DNA of 64,000 nt, taken from contig NZ_JAAIKR010000002.1 in assembly GCF_018221465.1 (NCBI RefSeq), forward strand, positions 62,001 through 126,000, given 5' to 3'. This document shows, piece after piece, positions 7,981 to 17,305 of this stretch. The first letter of the stretch is position 1; the number at the start of each line of letters is the position of its first letter. Made by a program: the position numbers and the translations under genes. This stretch comes from Shewanella intestini. Lineage in GTDB: Bacteria; Pseudomonadota; Gammaproteobacteria; Enterobacterales; Shewanellaceae. The notes beneath the pieces were generated by a model. The model was not told the origin of the DNA. It ran no database searches and saw only the letters and a list, made by a program, of their open reading frames with translations.

Positions 7981-8006
7981 AAAAACCAGCCTTGCAGCTG
8001 GTTTTT
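7981..8006. terminator. bidirectional terminator between GNAT gene and fur
   Basis: AAAAACCAGC pairs with GCTGGTTTTT over 10 bp around a 6-nt loop. Poly-A on one side and poly-T on the other let it act on both convergent genes. Confidence 0.8.
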
Positions 8007-8023
8007 ATTTGGCAGTAACGACA

Positions 8024-8455
8024 TTATTCGTCTGCGTGATCACACTCATCATTAGTGCAACGACCGTATAAATATAAACTGTGATGAGTCAGTTTAATAT
8101 TATGGCGCATGGCAATTTCATCTTGGCGCTTTTCAATGATTTCATCTGAAAATTCAATAACTTTATCACAAGTTAAGCACACTAAATGGTCGTGATGTTT
8201 TTGGGTAGACATTTCGAAAACAGCTTTGCCACTTTCAAAATGGTGGCGATGAAGAATTCCTGCATCATCAAATTGGTTAAGCACACGGTAAACGGTTGCT
8301 AATCCAATTTCTTCACCTAAGTCGAGTAATTTTTTATATAAGTCTTCAGCACTGATATGTTGATTGTCAGGCTCTTGCATCAATTCTAAGATTTTAACTC
8401 TTGGTAGAGTGACTTTTAAGCCGGCTTTTTTAAGCGCTTGATTACCATCTGTCAT
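8024..8455 (-). CDS. fur: ferric uptake regulator Fur
   Basis: This is the iron-responsive repressor, 143 residues, starting MTDGNQALKKAGLKVTLPR. The winged-helix domain fills the first 80 residues, with GLATVYRVLNQFDDAGI as the recognition region. The metal sites are visible as HHHFESG near residue 75, a KHHDHLVCLTC block, and a C-terminal pair in RCTNDECDH. I chose the ATG at 8455 because it gives the usual Fur length and N-terminus; the open frame extends 13 codons further upstream without a good start. Confidence 0.97.
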   Translation of the reverse strand: MTDGNQALKKAGLKVTLPRVKILELMQEPDNQHISAEDLYKKLLDLGEEIGLATVYRVLNQFDDAGILHRHHFESGKAVFEMSTQKHHDHLVCLTCDKVIEFSDEIIEKRQDEIAMRHNIKLTHHSLYLYGRCTNDECDHADE

Positions 8456-9013
8456 TACTGATCTCTTGATTACCGAACCTAAAGGTTCATCCATGGATAG
8501 TGGAACATTATATGTGTAGAAATTAGAAACTTAAACCTCTTGAGTGAGTTATTGGCTCATTAGAGCAATAAAATTTTACATATTGATGCAATTGAATCCC
8601 AAGATGGTAAAAATGTTATCGTTAAAGTGGAGATTTTGGGATGAATTTTTAGGTAAATGGTTATTTTATGAAAAGTACATCAATAATGATTGTCAAAACT
8701 CAAAACTCAAAACTCAAAACTCAAAACTCAAAACTCAAAACTCAAAACTCAAAACTTAAAACTCAAAACTTAAAACTTAAAACTTAAAACTCAGAGCTCA
8801 AAATCAAGCATGCACAATAGTTAACGGAAAATACCCTAAACGGCTTCAAAAATAGCGATGATTAATGCACAGTAGTACACATACTTTATTTACGGGTTTA
8901 TTGTTGTTATAAACGCATAAGTTTCCCCGCACTATATAGGGGGATTCAGTTTAAACAACAGTGGGTTTCTATTAACTGGTGTTTTAGCAATATTTACGTC
9001 AAAGGGAGTCTCG
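8456..9013. other. intergenic, 558 bp, with heptamer repeat
   Basis: This divergent region separates fur from cobB. It holds a long 7-bp tandem repeat and presumably both promoters. A 71-codon open frame that runs into the repeat has no ribosome site and repeat-derived sequence, so I do not call it. Confidence 0.55.
8694..8791. repeat. 7-bp tandem repeat (CAAAACT)n
   Basis: Fourteen consecutive 7-bp units are present: ten CAAAACT and four TAAAACT variants toward the right. Two degenerate units follow. It is intergenic. Confidence 0.95.
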
Positions 9014-9745
9014 ATGTATCAAAAAATAGTCATTTTGACAGGGGCAGGGATTTCAGCTGAATCAGGTATTAATACTTTTCGTGCCCAAGATGGATTATGG
9101 GAACAGCATTACATTGAAGACGTCGCTACCCCAGAAGGTTACGCCCGTGATATTCATCTCGTTGAACAGTTTTATAATCGCCGCGCTAACGACCTGCAAT
9201 TACCGCACATTGAGCCCAATGCCGCCCATTTAGCATTAGCAAAACTAGAACAAGAGTTTGAAGGGCAGGTGCTTGTTGTTACCCAAAATGTCGACAACTT
9301 ACATGAACGCGCCGGTAATAGACGGTTGATTCATATGCATGGTGAACTATTAAAAGCCCGTTGCCCGCAGTCAAATCAAGTTTTTGTTCGCCAAGATGAC
9401 TTTGGTGAGCATGTGACATGCACCTGTTGTATTCCAGCTCAACGGCTAAGGCCGCACATTGTTTGGTTCGGGGAAATGCCATTGGCAATGGACAAAATTC
9501 ACCAAGCACTTGCATCTTGTGATTTGTTTATCGCCATTGGCACTTCAGGCACGGTGTATCCTGCAGCAGGTTTTGTCGATATAGCCAATCAAAGCGGGGC
9601 GCAATCGGTTGAAGTCAATCTTGATGCTGCAAACGCTTTTAGTCAATTTCAATGCCATCTGACCGGTAAAGCTGGGCAGATTTTACCTGAATTAGTCGAT
9701 ACCATTTTGGCACAACAACCCATTAAGTCAGCTGCGTTGGTATAA
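9014..9745 (+). CDS. cobB: NAD-dependent protein deacylase, sirtuin CobB
   Basis: This 243-residue sirtuin removes acyl groups from lysines using NAD. It has the NAD loop [14 protein letters not shown] at 10-23, [12 protein letters not shown] at 90-101, and the catalytic His109 in HMHGE. Tyr54 and Arg57 in the FYNRR segment match the Y-x2-R pair that favours succinyl and other acidic acyl groups in class III sirtuins. The zinc cysteines appear as Cys117 and a downstream CTCC cluster. [11 protein letters not shown] binds the adenosine. The ATG has AAAGGGAG upstream. Confidence 0.95.
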   Translation: MYQKIVILTGAGISAESGINTFRAQDGLWEQHYIEDVATPEGYARDIHLVEQFYNRRANDLQLPHIEPNAAHLALAKLEQEFEGQVLVVTQNVDNLHERAGNRRLIHMHGELLKARCPQSNQVFVRQDDFGEHVTCTCCIPAQRLRPHIVWFGEMPLAMDKIHQALASCDLFIAIGTSGTVYPAAGFVDIANQSGAQSVEVNLDAANAFSQFQCHLTGKAGQILPELVDTILAQQPIKSAALV

Positions 9746-9830
9746 ACATAATCTATTGATAATTAAACGGAGTATTTCAGTCGCTGACGTGAGTGGGATA
9801 GTTAAATAATATTTAAAGAGTCTAATAAAG

Positions 9831-10286
9831 ATGAATTCAACAAACAAGTTAGCCATCATCATGCGAGGACTGCCTGGCAGTGGTAAAAGCTATTGGGTTG
9901 AACAATATTTGCATTCTTTAGGCCTTGAACAAGCCACTCACATTAAACAATATGGCTATTTTTCTACTGACAGTTTGTTTTATCAGGCCGGGGAATATCA
10001 ATTTGATGTGAAAAAATTATCCCAAAATCATCAATTAAATCTTAATGGTTTTATTCAAGCGCTTGCTAACAATGAGTCCATTGTAATTTGCGATAACACC
10101 AATGTTTGCCACTGGGAGTATATTGCCTACCAAAGCGCAGCAAAAGCATTAGGCTACAGTGTTAAAGTAGTACTTATTGGTGAGCCGAATAATACTGCCC
10201 ATCAACAGCTATGTGCTAAGCGCAATAAGCATCGGGTGTCTTTTAGCCATATTAAGCGTATGGGGCAACAATTCGAAACGGACTAA
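9831..10286 (+). CDS. P-loop kinase-like ATP-binding protein
   Basis: This 151-residue protein has a Walker A motif GLPGSGKS at residues 13-20 and a compact body with CDNTNVCHWEYIAY, as in the polynucleotide-kinase-like P-loop family that includes N4BP2-type proteins. That family acts on nucleotides, RNA ends or small molecules, and I cannot narrow it further. It follows cobB by 85 bp on the same strand and may be cotranscribed. No weak start choice is involved, but the ribosome site is modest. Confidence 0.75.
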   Translation: MNSTNKLAIIMRGLPGSGKSYWVEQYLHSLGLEQATHIKQYGYFSTDSLFYQAGEYQFDVKKLSQNHQLNLNGFIQALANNESIVICDNTNVCHWEYIAYQSAAKALGYSVKVVLIGEPNNTAHQQLCAKRNKHRVSFSHIKRMGQQFETD

Positions 10287-10385
10287 TTTGTGTCATGCTC
10301 CATTGAAAACTGCTTTTATTAAGTTTTTGAAAAAAACCTAAAACTCAAATGATAGTTTAGTTGACGAGGTATGAATTGTTGAGCT

Positions 10386-10418
10386 AAAAAAAGGCCCCAT
10401 CTAAGATGGCGCCTTTTT
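10386..10418. terminator. bidirectional terminator
   Basis: AAAAAGGC-CCATC pairs with GATGG-GCCTTTTT with one C-C mismatch and a 3-nt loop. It serves the kinase-like gene on the plus strand and has a T-run for the minus strand as well. Confidence 0.8.
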
Positions 10419-10433
10419 GGGTTTTACATTCTG

Positions 10434-10487
10434 CTAAAGCCTAAAGCCTAAAGCCTAAAGCCTAAAGCCTAAAGCCTAAGAGGTTAA
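10434..10487. repeat. 7-bp tandem repeat (CTAAAGC)n
   Basis: Seven perfect copies of CTAAAGC and a partial eighth lie between the kinase-like gene and the M3 peptidase gene, next to the terminator. Confidence 0.95.
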
Positions 10488-10552
10488 CTGTAAAACGCAA
10501 TCAAAACTTAGCCGACACAATTTAGTATTGGCTAAGTTAGGTACTTAAGTTG

Positions 10553-12718
10553 TTATAGCAAACCGCGGCTACGAAGCAGTGGCTCAATGCCAGCTTCTTT
10601 GCCACGGAATTTTTTGTATAACACCATTGGGTCTTCACTGCCGCCACTTGATAAAATGTATTTACGAAAATCTGCTGCGGTTTTAGGATCGAATATGCCG
10701 TTCTCTTTAAATGCTTCAAATGCATCCGCACCTAAAATATCAGACCATAAGTAGCTGTAATAACCTGCAGAATAACCGCCTGAGAAGATATGTGAGAAAT
10801 AGGTGCTGCGATAACGCGGCGCAATTTCTTTCATTAGTCCCATTTTAGCAATTGAGTCAGCTTCAAATTTTGCAGCGTCATGAATGGTGTTGTCTTTTAG
10901 CGTGTGCCAATCAAGGTCTAAATACGTTGCTGCCATGTATTCAACCGTTGCAAAACCTTGGTTAAATTTGCTTGCAGCTTGGATTTTATTGACTAAAGAC
11001 TGCGGGATAACTTCACCAGTTTGATAATGTTTAGCAAATTGCGCTAATACTTCTGGTTGGGTCATCCAGTTTTCCATCACTTGTGACGGGAACTCAACAT
11101 AGTCGCGTGGCACGCTAGTCCCTGCTTGTGAGCGATACTGAACATTCGATAATAAGCCGTGAACAGCATGACCAAATTCATGGAATAAGGTGCTAGCTTC
11201 ATCAAAGGTTAATAGCGCAGGTTCACCAGGGGCTGGGCGAGGGTAGTTAAGTACGTTAACAATGATAGGCTTAGAATTAACGCCATTCATGTTGTACTGC
11301 TGGCGATAAGAGTTCATCCAAGCGCCACCGCGTTTTGAGTCGCGTACAAAGTAATCACCCATAAAGACACCAATTAGGCTGCCGTCTTTATCATGCACTT
11401 CCCAAGTACGGACTTCATCATGATATTTAGGTAAATCAGTACGCTCTTTTACGGTGATACCAAATAAACGGTTTGCCGTGTAGAACACACCTTCTAATGT
11501 GCTTTCAAGCGAGAAATACGGTTTAGTTTGTTGCTCGTTAAAGCTGTATTTTGCAACGCGAATTTTATCTGAGTAATACCACCAATCCCATGCAGCTAGT
11601 TTGAATCCCCCTTTTTCTGCATCGATTAATTCTTGCATTACTGCCATTTCATTTTTTGCTTGTTTTAACGCAGCAGGCCAGACTTTATCTAATAATGCAT
11701 AGACATTTTCAGGGGTTTTAGCTGTGCGTTCTTCAAGGGCAAAATGGGCGTGAGTTGGATAACCCATCAGGGTTGCGCGTTCTGCACGAAGCGCTGCTAT
11801 CTTAGCTAATACCTGCTTGTTGTCATGGGCGTTATCGTTATTAGCACGTTCAACATAAGCGGTATAAATTTGCTGACGCAGCTCGCGGTTATCCGCGTAA
11901 GTTAAAAATGGCGTGATAGATGGACGTTGAGTGGTGAATATCCACTTGCCGTCTTGGCCATTTTTGTTTGCTGTAGCTGCTGCGGTATCAATGACATCTT
12001 GTGGCAGACCAGATAAGTCAGCTTTATTTTCAACAACTAATTGGTAATCGTTTGTTTCAGCTAATAAGTTGTCACCAAACTCAAGGTTTAGCTTGCCAAT
12101 TTTTTCGTTAAGCGCACGTAGGGTTGTTTTATCTTGTTCTGATAAATTAGCCCCACCACGAGTAAACTTTTTATACGTGTCTTCAAGTAACTTGCGTTGT
12201 GCGGTGTTCAGACCAAGTTTATCTGCTTGAGAATGAACCACTTTAACGCGTTGGAATAGAGCGTTATTTAAATAAATATCATCATTAGATGCAGACAATA
12301 AAGGTGACACTTCTTTTGATATTTCTTGCAATTGCTTGTTGGTGTTGGCACCGGTGAGGTTATAGAACACGCTGGCTACACGAGTTAATAAGTCACCTGA
12401 AAACTCCATTGCTTCAATCGTGTTAGCAAATGTTGGCGCGTCTGGGTTGCTGGCAATGGTTGCAATTTGCATTTGTAACTGGGCGATACCAGCTTTAAAA
12501 GCGGGTAGGTAATGTTCGTCTTTAATGCGATCAAAGTCAGGGATTTCTTGGAATGTACCGTACTCAACAAAAAATGGATTTTGAGCATTGGCTTGTTTTA
12601 GTTGTGCAAATTCATTTGCTGCTGTATTCGTTTTGACTTCAGTTGTCATACCACAAGCGGTTAAGGTTAATGCGAGTGTGATGCTGGCAACAAGTGGTTT
12701 TAGGGGTAATCCCTTCAT
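10553..12718 (-). CDS. M3-family zinc peptidase, Dcp-like lipoprotein
   Basis: This 721-residue oligopeptidase carries the M3 zinc motif HEFGH near residues 507-511, followed by the third-ligand helix (YVEFPSQVMENW). It has the long helical N-terminal half of peptidyl-dipeptidase Dcp and oligopeptidase A. The N-terminus is a signal sequence ending in the lipobox LTLTACG, so it should be anchored in the cell envelope and trim peptides there. The ATG at 12718 has GAAGGA upstream; a longer frame to 12751 would spoil the signal peptide. It is a single gene. Confidence 0.92.
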   Translation of the reverse strand: MKGLPLKPLVASITLALTLTACGMTTEVKTNTAANEFAQLKQANAQNPFFVEYGTFQEIPDFDRIKDEHYLPAFKAGIAQLQMQIATIASNPDAPTFANTIEAMEFSGDLLTRVASVFYNLTGANTNKQLQEISKEVSPLLSASNDDIYLNNALFQRVKVVHSQADKLGLNTAQRKLLEDTYKKFTRGGANLSEQDKTTLRALNEKIGKLNLEFGDNLLAETNDYQLVVENKADLSGLPQDVIDTAAATANKNGQDGKWIFTTQRPSITPFLTYADNRELRQQIYTAYVERANNDNAHDNKQVLAKIAALRAERATLMGYPTHAHFALEERTAKTPENVYALLDKVWPAALKQAKNEMAVMQELIDAEKGGFKLAAWDWWYYSDKIRVAKYSFNEQQTKPYFSLESTLEGVFYTANRLFGITVKERTDLPKYHDEVRTWEVHDKDGSLIGVFMGDYFVRDSKRGGAWMNSYRQQYNMNGVNSKPIIVNVLNYPRPAPGEPALLTFDEASTLFHEFGHAVHGLLSNVQYRSQAGTSVPRDYVEFPSQVMENWMTQPEVLAQFAKHYQTGEVIPQSLVNKIQAASKFNQGFATVEYMAATYLDLDWHTLKDNTIHDAAKFEADSIAKMGLMKEIAPRYRSTYFSHIFSGGYSAGYYSYLWSDILGADAFEAFKENGIFDPKTAADFRKYILSSGGSEDPMVLYKKFRGKEAGIEPLLRSRGLL

Positions 12719-13254
12719 TATGTTTCCTTCTTTAATTTGTGAAATACACATGTTTAAAATGCAAAATAGTCTTTACGACTTGCAAGGGTAAAACAACGAT
12801 GCGATTTGTTATTAATCTATTCGCAAAGTGGCTCAATTGTTGTGGTTGTGTGTGAGCCGCAATTATTCTAACAACTTTATTGCAATTGTTAAGTGGCTAT
12901 TTGGTTAACGCAATCGCTTAGGTTAAGCACTTAATTTGTTGACACTTTTTAATGTGATCTGCATCTTGTTTCGTTATTCAGGTGTTAACAAGGCGTAATA
13001 GTGAACTCGTTTAAAAGGTAAAAATGAAAATAGCCTTATTAACAAGTGCTTAGTTATATATTTAAGGTCGGTTACTGTGGTTCAACTGGGTTGTTAATTT
13101 GATTAAGACTTACAAAGAGCTTCTATTCGGTGAGATAAGAGATAAAACGATTGTTTTTTAGTCAGTTAAGCGATTTGAATTACACATAGTTTGTAACAAA
13201 AAAGCCAACCTTAATACACTAAGATTGGCTGTTATTAGGCTCAATTGTCTTCAA
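12719..13254. other. intergenic, 536 bp
   Basis: Apart from the terminator at 13197-13230 and presumed promoter sequence of the peptidase gene, I see nothing recognisable here. Confidence 0.5.
13197..13230 (-). terminator. terminator of the chemoreceptor-porin-PstS-like cluster
   Basis: AGCCAACCTTA pairs with TAAGATTGGCT over 11 positions with one mismatch and a 6-nt loop. On the minus strand a TTTTTT tail follows. Confidence 0.75.
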
Positions 13255-13650
13255 TTAAGGCTTTAAAATCACCTTAACTGTGCCGTCGACATCAGCTTCG
13301 TCAATATAACCAATGGCATTGGGATTAGCAGCAATAGTGGCTTTCATTGTGGTCGCATCTGTAACGGTTGCGGGTGGGTTGCCTTTACCTGTGAACACTT
13401 GTTTAGACCAAAATGCTTTGAGTTGTGAGTCAGAGCGCCCTGTGACGGCATCATGAAATTCACTACGTGTTGGATTGCCTTCACTGAGCTCGTATACCAC
13501 TGTCGATGCATCGCCACGTCCCAAAAAGGCTCTTTTAGCTTCATCTAAAGTTATATCAGCTGCGCTGGTGTGACCTATCACAACGACTGCTGCATTTGCA
13601 CCCGTGACACAAGTTAAGCTTAGCGCTAAAACAGTTAATAATTTTTTCAT
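13255..13650 (-). CDS. small PstS-like periplasmic binding-domain protein
   Basis: This 131-residue protein has a signal peptide (cleavage after GANA) and a single lobe resembling phosphate-binding PstS: VVIGHTSAADITLDEAKRAF near the start, a FWSKQVF segment, and NPNAIGYIDEADVDGTVKVI at the end. It is less than half the length of a full PstS, so it is not a complete ABC transporter binding protein, and no transporter genes are adjacent. It follows the porin gene by 11 bp with a good ribosome site (AAGGAGCG), so the two are cotranscribed. It may hand a ligand to the porin or chemoreceptor; this is inference. Confidence 0.78.
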   Translation of the reverse strand: MKKLLTVLALSLTCVTGANAAVVVIGHTSAADITLDEAKRAFLGRGDASTVVYELSEGNPTRSEFHDAVTGRSDSQLKAFWSKQVFTGKGNPPATVTDATTMKATIAANPNAIGYIDEADVDGTVKVILKP

Positions 13651-13661
13651 TTTATCGCTCC

Positions 13662-14837
13662 TTAAAATACAGCGTCGATTTTAACGGTATAAATAGCGGT
13701 GCTGTCATGCATTTCCAAGCCCTTTAATGCGCGCTCAATATTGCCGTTTAAGCCACCATGTGTATCGTTAAAGTCGGTGAGGTAAGTCACGTCAAACTTT
13801 AAAGCGACACTGTCGATGAAATCCCAACGTAAGCCAGCGCTATAAGCTGTGCGTTCACGGTCAAATGCAAAGGCATATGTAGGGTTGTTAGCGCGCTCAT
13901 CGTTATCGATGGTTTCATAGTAAGCCGCTGTCACATACGGTGTAAATTCACCAATGCGGTAACCTAGTGTTAAATATGCTGATTCGTTGTCAGCCAGCGC
14001 ACCTTCAATGGTGACTTGGGTCCATTCGCCAGTGGCAAAAAAATTGCCATTATCATAACTACCACTGACACCAGTGAAGGTTGATTTTCTGTCTTGAATA
14101 GTCGAGGGATTCTCATTTAGGTAAACTTCGCCATCAATGCTTGTTTGCCCATACACAGCGCGAGCTGTCCAGGTAAAATCGGTCCAGGTGATATTGGCAC
14201 CCATGATGTTATTGAGCACAACGTCACGCTCTGCGTCTTTTACATCTGACTCACCACCAAAACCTTGCAGCGTTAGGGTTGAATTATCAAATTCGATGTC
14301 ATAAGAAACATCGCCACCTGTGTATGATGAAAATGGTACAGACTCATATACTTCAACAGGTGGGCGGGCAAATGGTTGTGCGTAACCTACATCTAAAAAG
14401 TCAGAATATAAGAACAGCGGCACACGTAAACGACCTGCACGAGCTTGAATGCCATTGTCAAAACGGTGTGAAATGTAAGCCCACTCTGCTTCAACATCCC
14501 AATCATTGGCACCGCGTGTGACAAGTTGCATTACCGCTTGAGTTTGGTTTGAAATGTTAAATGTGCCTTGGAAACCCAATTTACTATCTTGGTTAAAGTC
14601 TGCACTGGTCGTGGCATTGTTGTAGCCAGCATCATTATTGGCGCTAATATAAGCAACGTTAATAAAGCCGTTGAAATTAAATTTGTCGGCAATGCTGTTA
14701 GTTTGCTGCTTTTGCAATGACTGCACTTGTTGTTCTAGCTTGGCAATTTTAGCATCAGTTGCTTCATCAGCTTGTGCACTGATTGGTAGCATGGCTACAG
14801 AAATCGCTAAAGGCAGCGCTTTCAAGGTAAAGTTCAT
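13662..14837 (-). CDS. outer-membrane porin with N-terminal coiled coil
   Basis: This 391-residue protein has a signal peptide ending SAQA. A short coiled coil follows (residues 25-47, KIAKLEQQVQSLQKQQ), as in trimeric porins that contact peptidoglycan. The rest is alternating beta strands typical of a 16-18-strand barrel, ending in a C-terminal phenylalanine (KIDAVF) for barrel assembly. It resembles OprO/P-type and related marine porins, but I cannot assign a substrate. AGGAG precedes the start. The gene sits 72 bp after the chemoreceptor gene and 11 bp before the PstS-like gene. Confidence 0.82.
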   Translation of the reverse strand: MNFTLKALPLAISVAMLPISAQADEATDAKIAKLEQQVQSLQKQQTNSIADKFNFNGFINVAYISANNDAGYNNATTSADFNQDSKLGFQGTFNISNQTQAVMQLVTRGANDWDVEAEWAYISHRFDNGIQARAGRLRVPLFLYSDFLDVGYAQPFARPPVEVYESVPFSSYTGGDVSYDIEFDNSTLTLQGFGGESDVKDAERDVVLNNIMGANITWTDFTWTARAVYGQTSIDGEVYLNENPSTIQDRKSTFTGVSGSYDNGNFFATGEWTQVTIEGALADNESAYLTLGYRIGEFTPYVTAAYYETIDNDERANNPTYAFAFDRERTAYSAGLRWDFIDSVALKFDVTYLTDFNDTHGGLNGNIERALKGLEMHDSTAIYTVKIDAVF

Positions 14838-14909
14838 TATTTACTCCTGTTAATTACCCCTTTGGGGCTTTTAATTTTTTGCCATATGATTGGCAATTTT
14901 TTTATGACA

Positions 14910-16526
14910 TTAGACTTTAAATTGATCGGTGATCACTTGCAGGTTCTTACTAATATTTTGAATGTCGTAACTGATAGCGCCCATTTCATCGGTTGTTGAC
15001 TTAACTTGGCTACCTTTTGTTTCAATGTCTGAAACGTATTGTTCGATGAGTTTTGATGTGGTGTGCTGTTCTTCTGTTGCAGCGGCAATTTGTTCGTTGA
15101 CTTCAGTAATGGCACTGACTTTGATGGTAATGCTCGTTAATGCATCGCCAGCTAACGAGGTGGTTTTCACTCCTTGGTCAGCGGTTTCTATTCCACGCTG
15201 CATTGCTTCAACAGCCTGTTTGGATGTAGTTTGTAACTCTTGTAATACCTGTTGAATTTCCGTTGTAGAAGCCTGTGTGCGTGAAGCGAGTGTTCTGACT
15301 TCATCAGCAACAACGGCAAAACCTCTTCCTTGTTCTCCAGCTCGCGCCGCTTCAATCGCTGCATTTAAGGCCAATAAATTGGTCTGATCAGCAATGCCAC
15401 GAATGGTATCGAGAATGTCATTAACATTGCTGGTAAAGGCTTCTAATTGATTAACAACAACCGCCGTGGTTTGAACTTCTTGGGCAAGCTGATTAATTGT
15501 GGTAACAGCTTGAGAAACTACTTGTTGGCCATGCTGTGATTCTTGGTTGGCATTTTCAGCTTCTACTGCTGCATTAGCAGCATATTCAGATATTTGACTG
15601 ACACTGACAAACATTTCGCGCATGGCATGAGAAATCTGCTCAATTGCCGCGTTTTGTTGTTGTACGGTTTGTTCACTCTTTTGCGAACCATCCAGTAAAT
15701 TTGCCGACACACGACTGAGGCTGTCGGTCGTTTGTTTGGTTTCAGCAATTGACGCTTGCAGCTTAGAAACAAACTGATTGAACCAATACACTAAAGATGA
15801 AATTTCATCATTACCGGTGTAACTGATACGCGCTCTGAGGTCGCCTTCACCCTCAGAAATATTTTGCAGTGATTGAGTGACATTGTTAAGCGTGCCAATA
15901 ATTGATTTACTGACCGTCACGCCCATAACGATCATCAGTAGCGCAGTGACGATACTGATGATAAGAAATAATTGATTGGCTTCTGTTGCTGCTAATTTTG
16001 TTGACTGAATGCTTTGTTCAAACTGATCAGCAAAGTTTTGTTTCTTGGCGACAAAGTGTTTCGTTAATACTTGATAACGTTCTGCATTTTCTGCCGCTTG
16101 ATGTTTGATTTTATTAAAGTCGACATCATCTTTAAGGAACTCATTTACTAATGTTTTGGCATTGCTATGGTAGGTATTCAGTTCTTTTTTTAAGTTATCG
16201 TTATCTGAGCGTTGTGATGGAAATAATTGACTTAACGTTGATAAGTTAGCGGCAATTTGTTCGACCATTTGTGCCACTGTGTCTAATGACTCTTCGTCCC
16301 CAGTGGTTACGGTGGTTTGAATCAATTGATCAAGTTGCAATAACAGACCATCATTAATAGTGGTCAGGTTTAGTGCAGGGTAGAGCTGTTCTTGGATTAA
16401 ATCTAATCGCGCTTCATTGGCGTTACTGGTTGATTTATTGACAACCGCGGCAATAACAAATGAAATAATAGCGACAACAGTGAGAATAGTTATTCTGTGG
16501 CTAATTTTTAGGTTAGTAAGCTTCAT
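14910..16526 (-). CDS. methyl-accepting chemotaxis protein
   Basis: This 538-residue receptor has a first membrane segment at about 11-31, a helical periplasmic domain of roughly 160 residues, a second membrane segment near 190-210, a HAMP domain, and a signalling domain with the conserved hairpin tip around [20 protein letters not shown]. It would signal through CheA/CheW to the flagellar motor. The ATG at 16526 has an AGGTC ribosome site; the longer frame to 16568 gives no better start. A sigma-28-type promoter lies 76-102 bp upstream. The porin and PstS-like genes follow in the same direction. Confidence 0.92.
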   Translation of the reverse strand: MKLTNLKISHRITILTVVAIISFVIAAVVNKSTSNANEARLDLIQEQLYPALNLTTINDGLLLQLDQLIQTTVTTGDEESLDTVAQMVEQIAANLSTLSQLFPSQRSDNDNLKKELNTYHSNAKTLVNEFLKDDVDFNKIKHQAAENAERYQVLTKHFVAKKQNFADQFEQSIQSTKLAATEANQLFLIISIVTALLMIVMGVTVSKSIIGTLNNVTQSLQNISEGEGDLRARISYTGNDEISSLVYWFNQFVSKLQASIAETKQTTDSLSRVSANLLDGSQKSEQTVQQQNAAIEQISHAMREMFVSVSQISEYAANAAVEAENANQESQHGQQVVSQAVTTINQLAQEVQTTAVVVNQLEAFTSNVNDILDTIRGIADQTNLLALNAAIEAARAGEQGRGFAVVADEVRTLASRTQASTTEIQQVLQELQTTSKQAVEAMQRGIETADQGVKTTSLAGDALTSITIKVSAITEVNEQIAAATEEQHTTSKLIEQYVSDIETKGSQVKSTTDEMGAISYDIQNISKNLQVITDQFKV

Positions 16527-16601
16527 ATAAGACCTGCAATTATTGTTTTTAGAATTTGGGGGCGACATTGTTGGTTTTTACTATTTATATAAACTAACCA
16601 A

Positions 16602-16628
16602 TTATCGGCCTGTCATTGTTTTATTTTA
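16602..16628 (-). promoter_or_regulatory. sigma-28 (FliA) promoter of chemoreceptor gene
   Basis: On the minus strand TAAA (16628-16625) is followed after exactly 15 bp by GCCGATAA (16609-16602), a full match to the flagellar sigma-28 consensus. Confidence 0.75.
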
Positions 16629-17263
16629 GTTAAAAATGTAATAAAAATGATATTTCGCTGGATATTAATAAAAAATGACATTACCCCGACCTAACTATTC
16701 CTTGTTTATATATCCAGTCAGAGACTTTTTACGGGTATTTATTGTCAAGGTAAAGTTATTTTTAAGTGACATTTTTACATGTGGTTGATTAACAATTGAA
16801 TATGGGCTTAAAAGTGATGGGTAATAAATATATTTAAGGTTTTATTAAGCATTTGCGATGTGTTTCAGGGGACAACTGTTTCCTGTAACCCATTGTATTG
16901 TATGGGTTAATTTTGTGATTATTTAGGTTGTGAAGTAGGGCGTTTTTTCGGCGGGGATTCCCCCCTTTTATATAGGATGAGTGTGTTAACACTTGTGACA
17001 ATTTGTTTTGTATTATTAATTGCTAAATAAAATGAATAAAAATTGTGCAGCAAATAAAGGCAGTAATTGTTGAGTCGCTTTTATTTAGCGTTTTTGAATA
17101 TTTGTTAATAAGATAACGTCATATTTAAAGTTTGATTGATTAATCAAGTTGACACGGCTCAGCTTATTTAATTGGGGCCGGATAAAAATTTTATTGGCTA
17201 TCATTTTTAATATTAATTGGTTTTCATTGATTAAATATTATCCTGAAATAGAGTGAAAAATAA

Positions 17264-17295
17264 AAACACCACTTAACCGTTTATTAGGTGGTGTT
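17264..17295 (-). terminator. terminator of ggt
   Basis: AACACCACTTAA pairs with TTAGGTGGTGTT over 12 positions, one of them a wobble, around a 7-nt loop, with a T-run on the minus strand. Confidence 0.8.
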
Positions 17296-17305
17296 GGTAT
17301 CAATA

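Larger units (their letters stand above)
16527..17305. other. intergenic, 779 bp
   Basis: This long AT-rich gap holds the sigma-28 promoter at its left end and the ggt terminator at its right end. Between them I see only a GGGGATTCCCC palindrome near 16953 and no convincing open frame or RNA gene. Confidence 0.5.

Noticed and set aside
8544-8759. 71-codon plus-strand frame ending in QNSKLKT repeats
   Set aside because: The C-terminal third is only the 7-bp DNA repeat read in frame, there is no ribosome site, and the upstream part has no family features.
8694-10487. CRISPR array
   Set aside because: The repeats are 7-bp direct tandem units without spacers, and no cas genes are present in the window.
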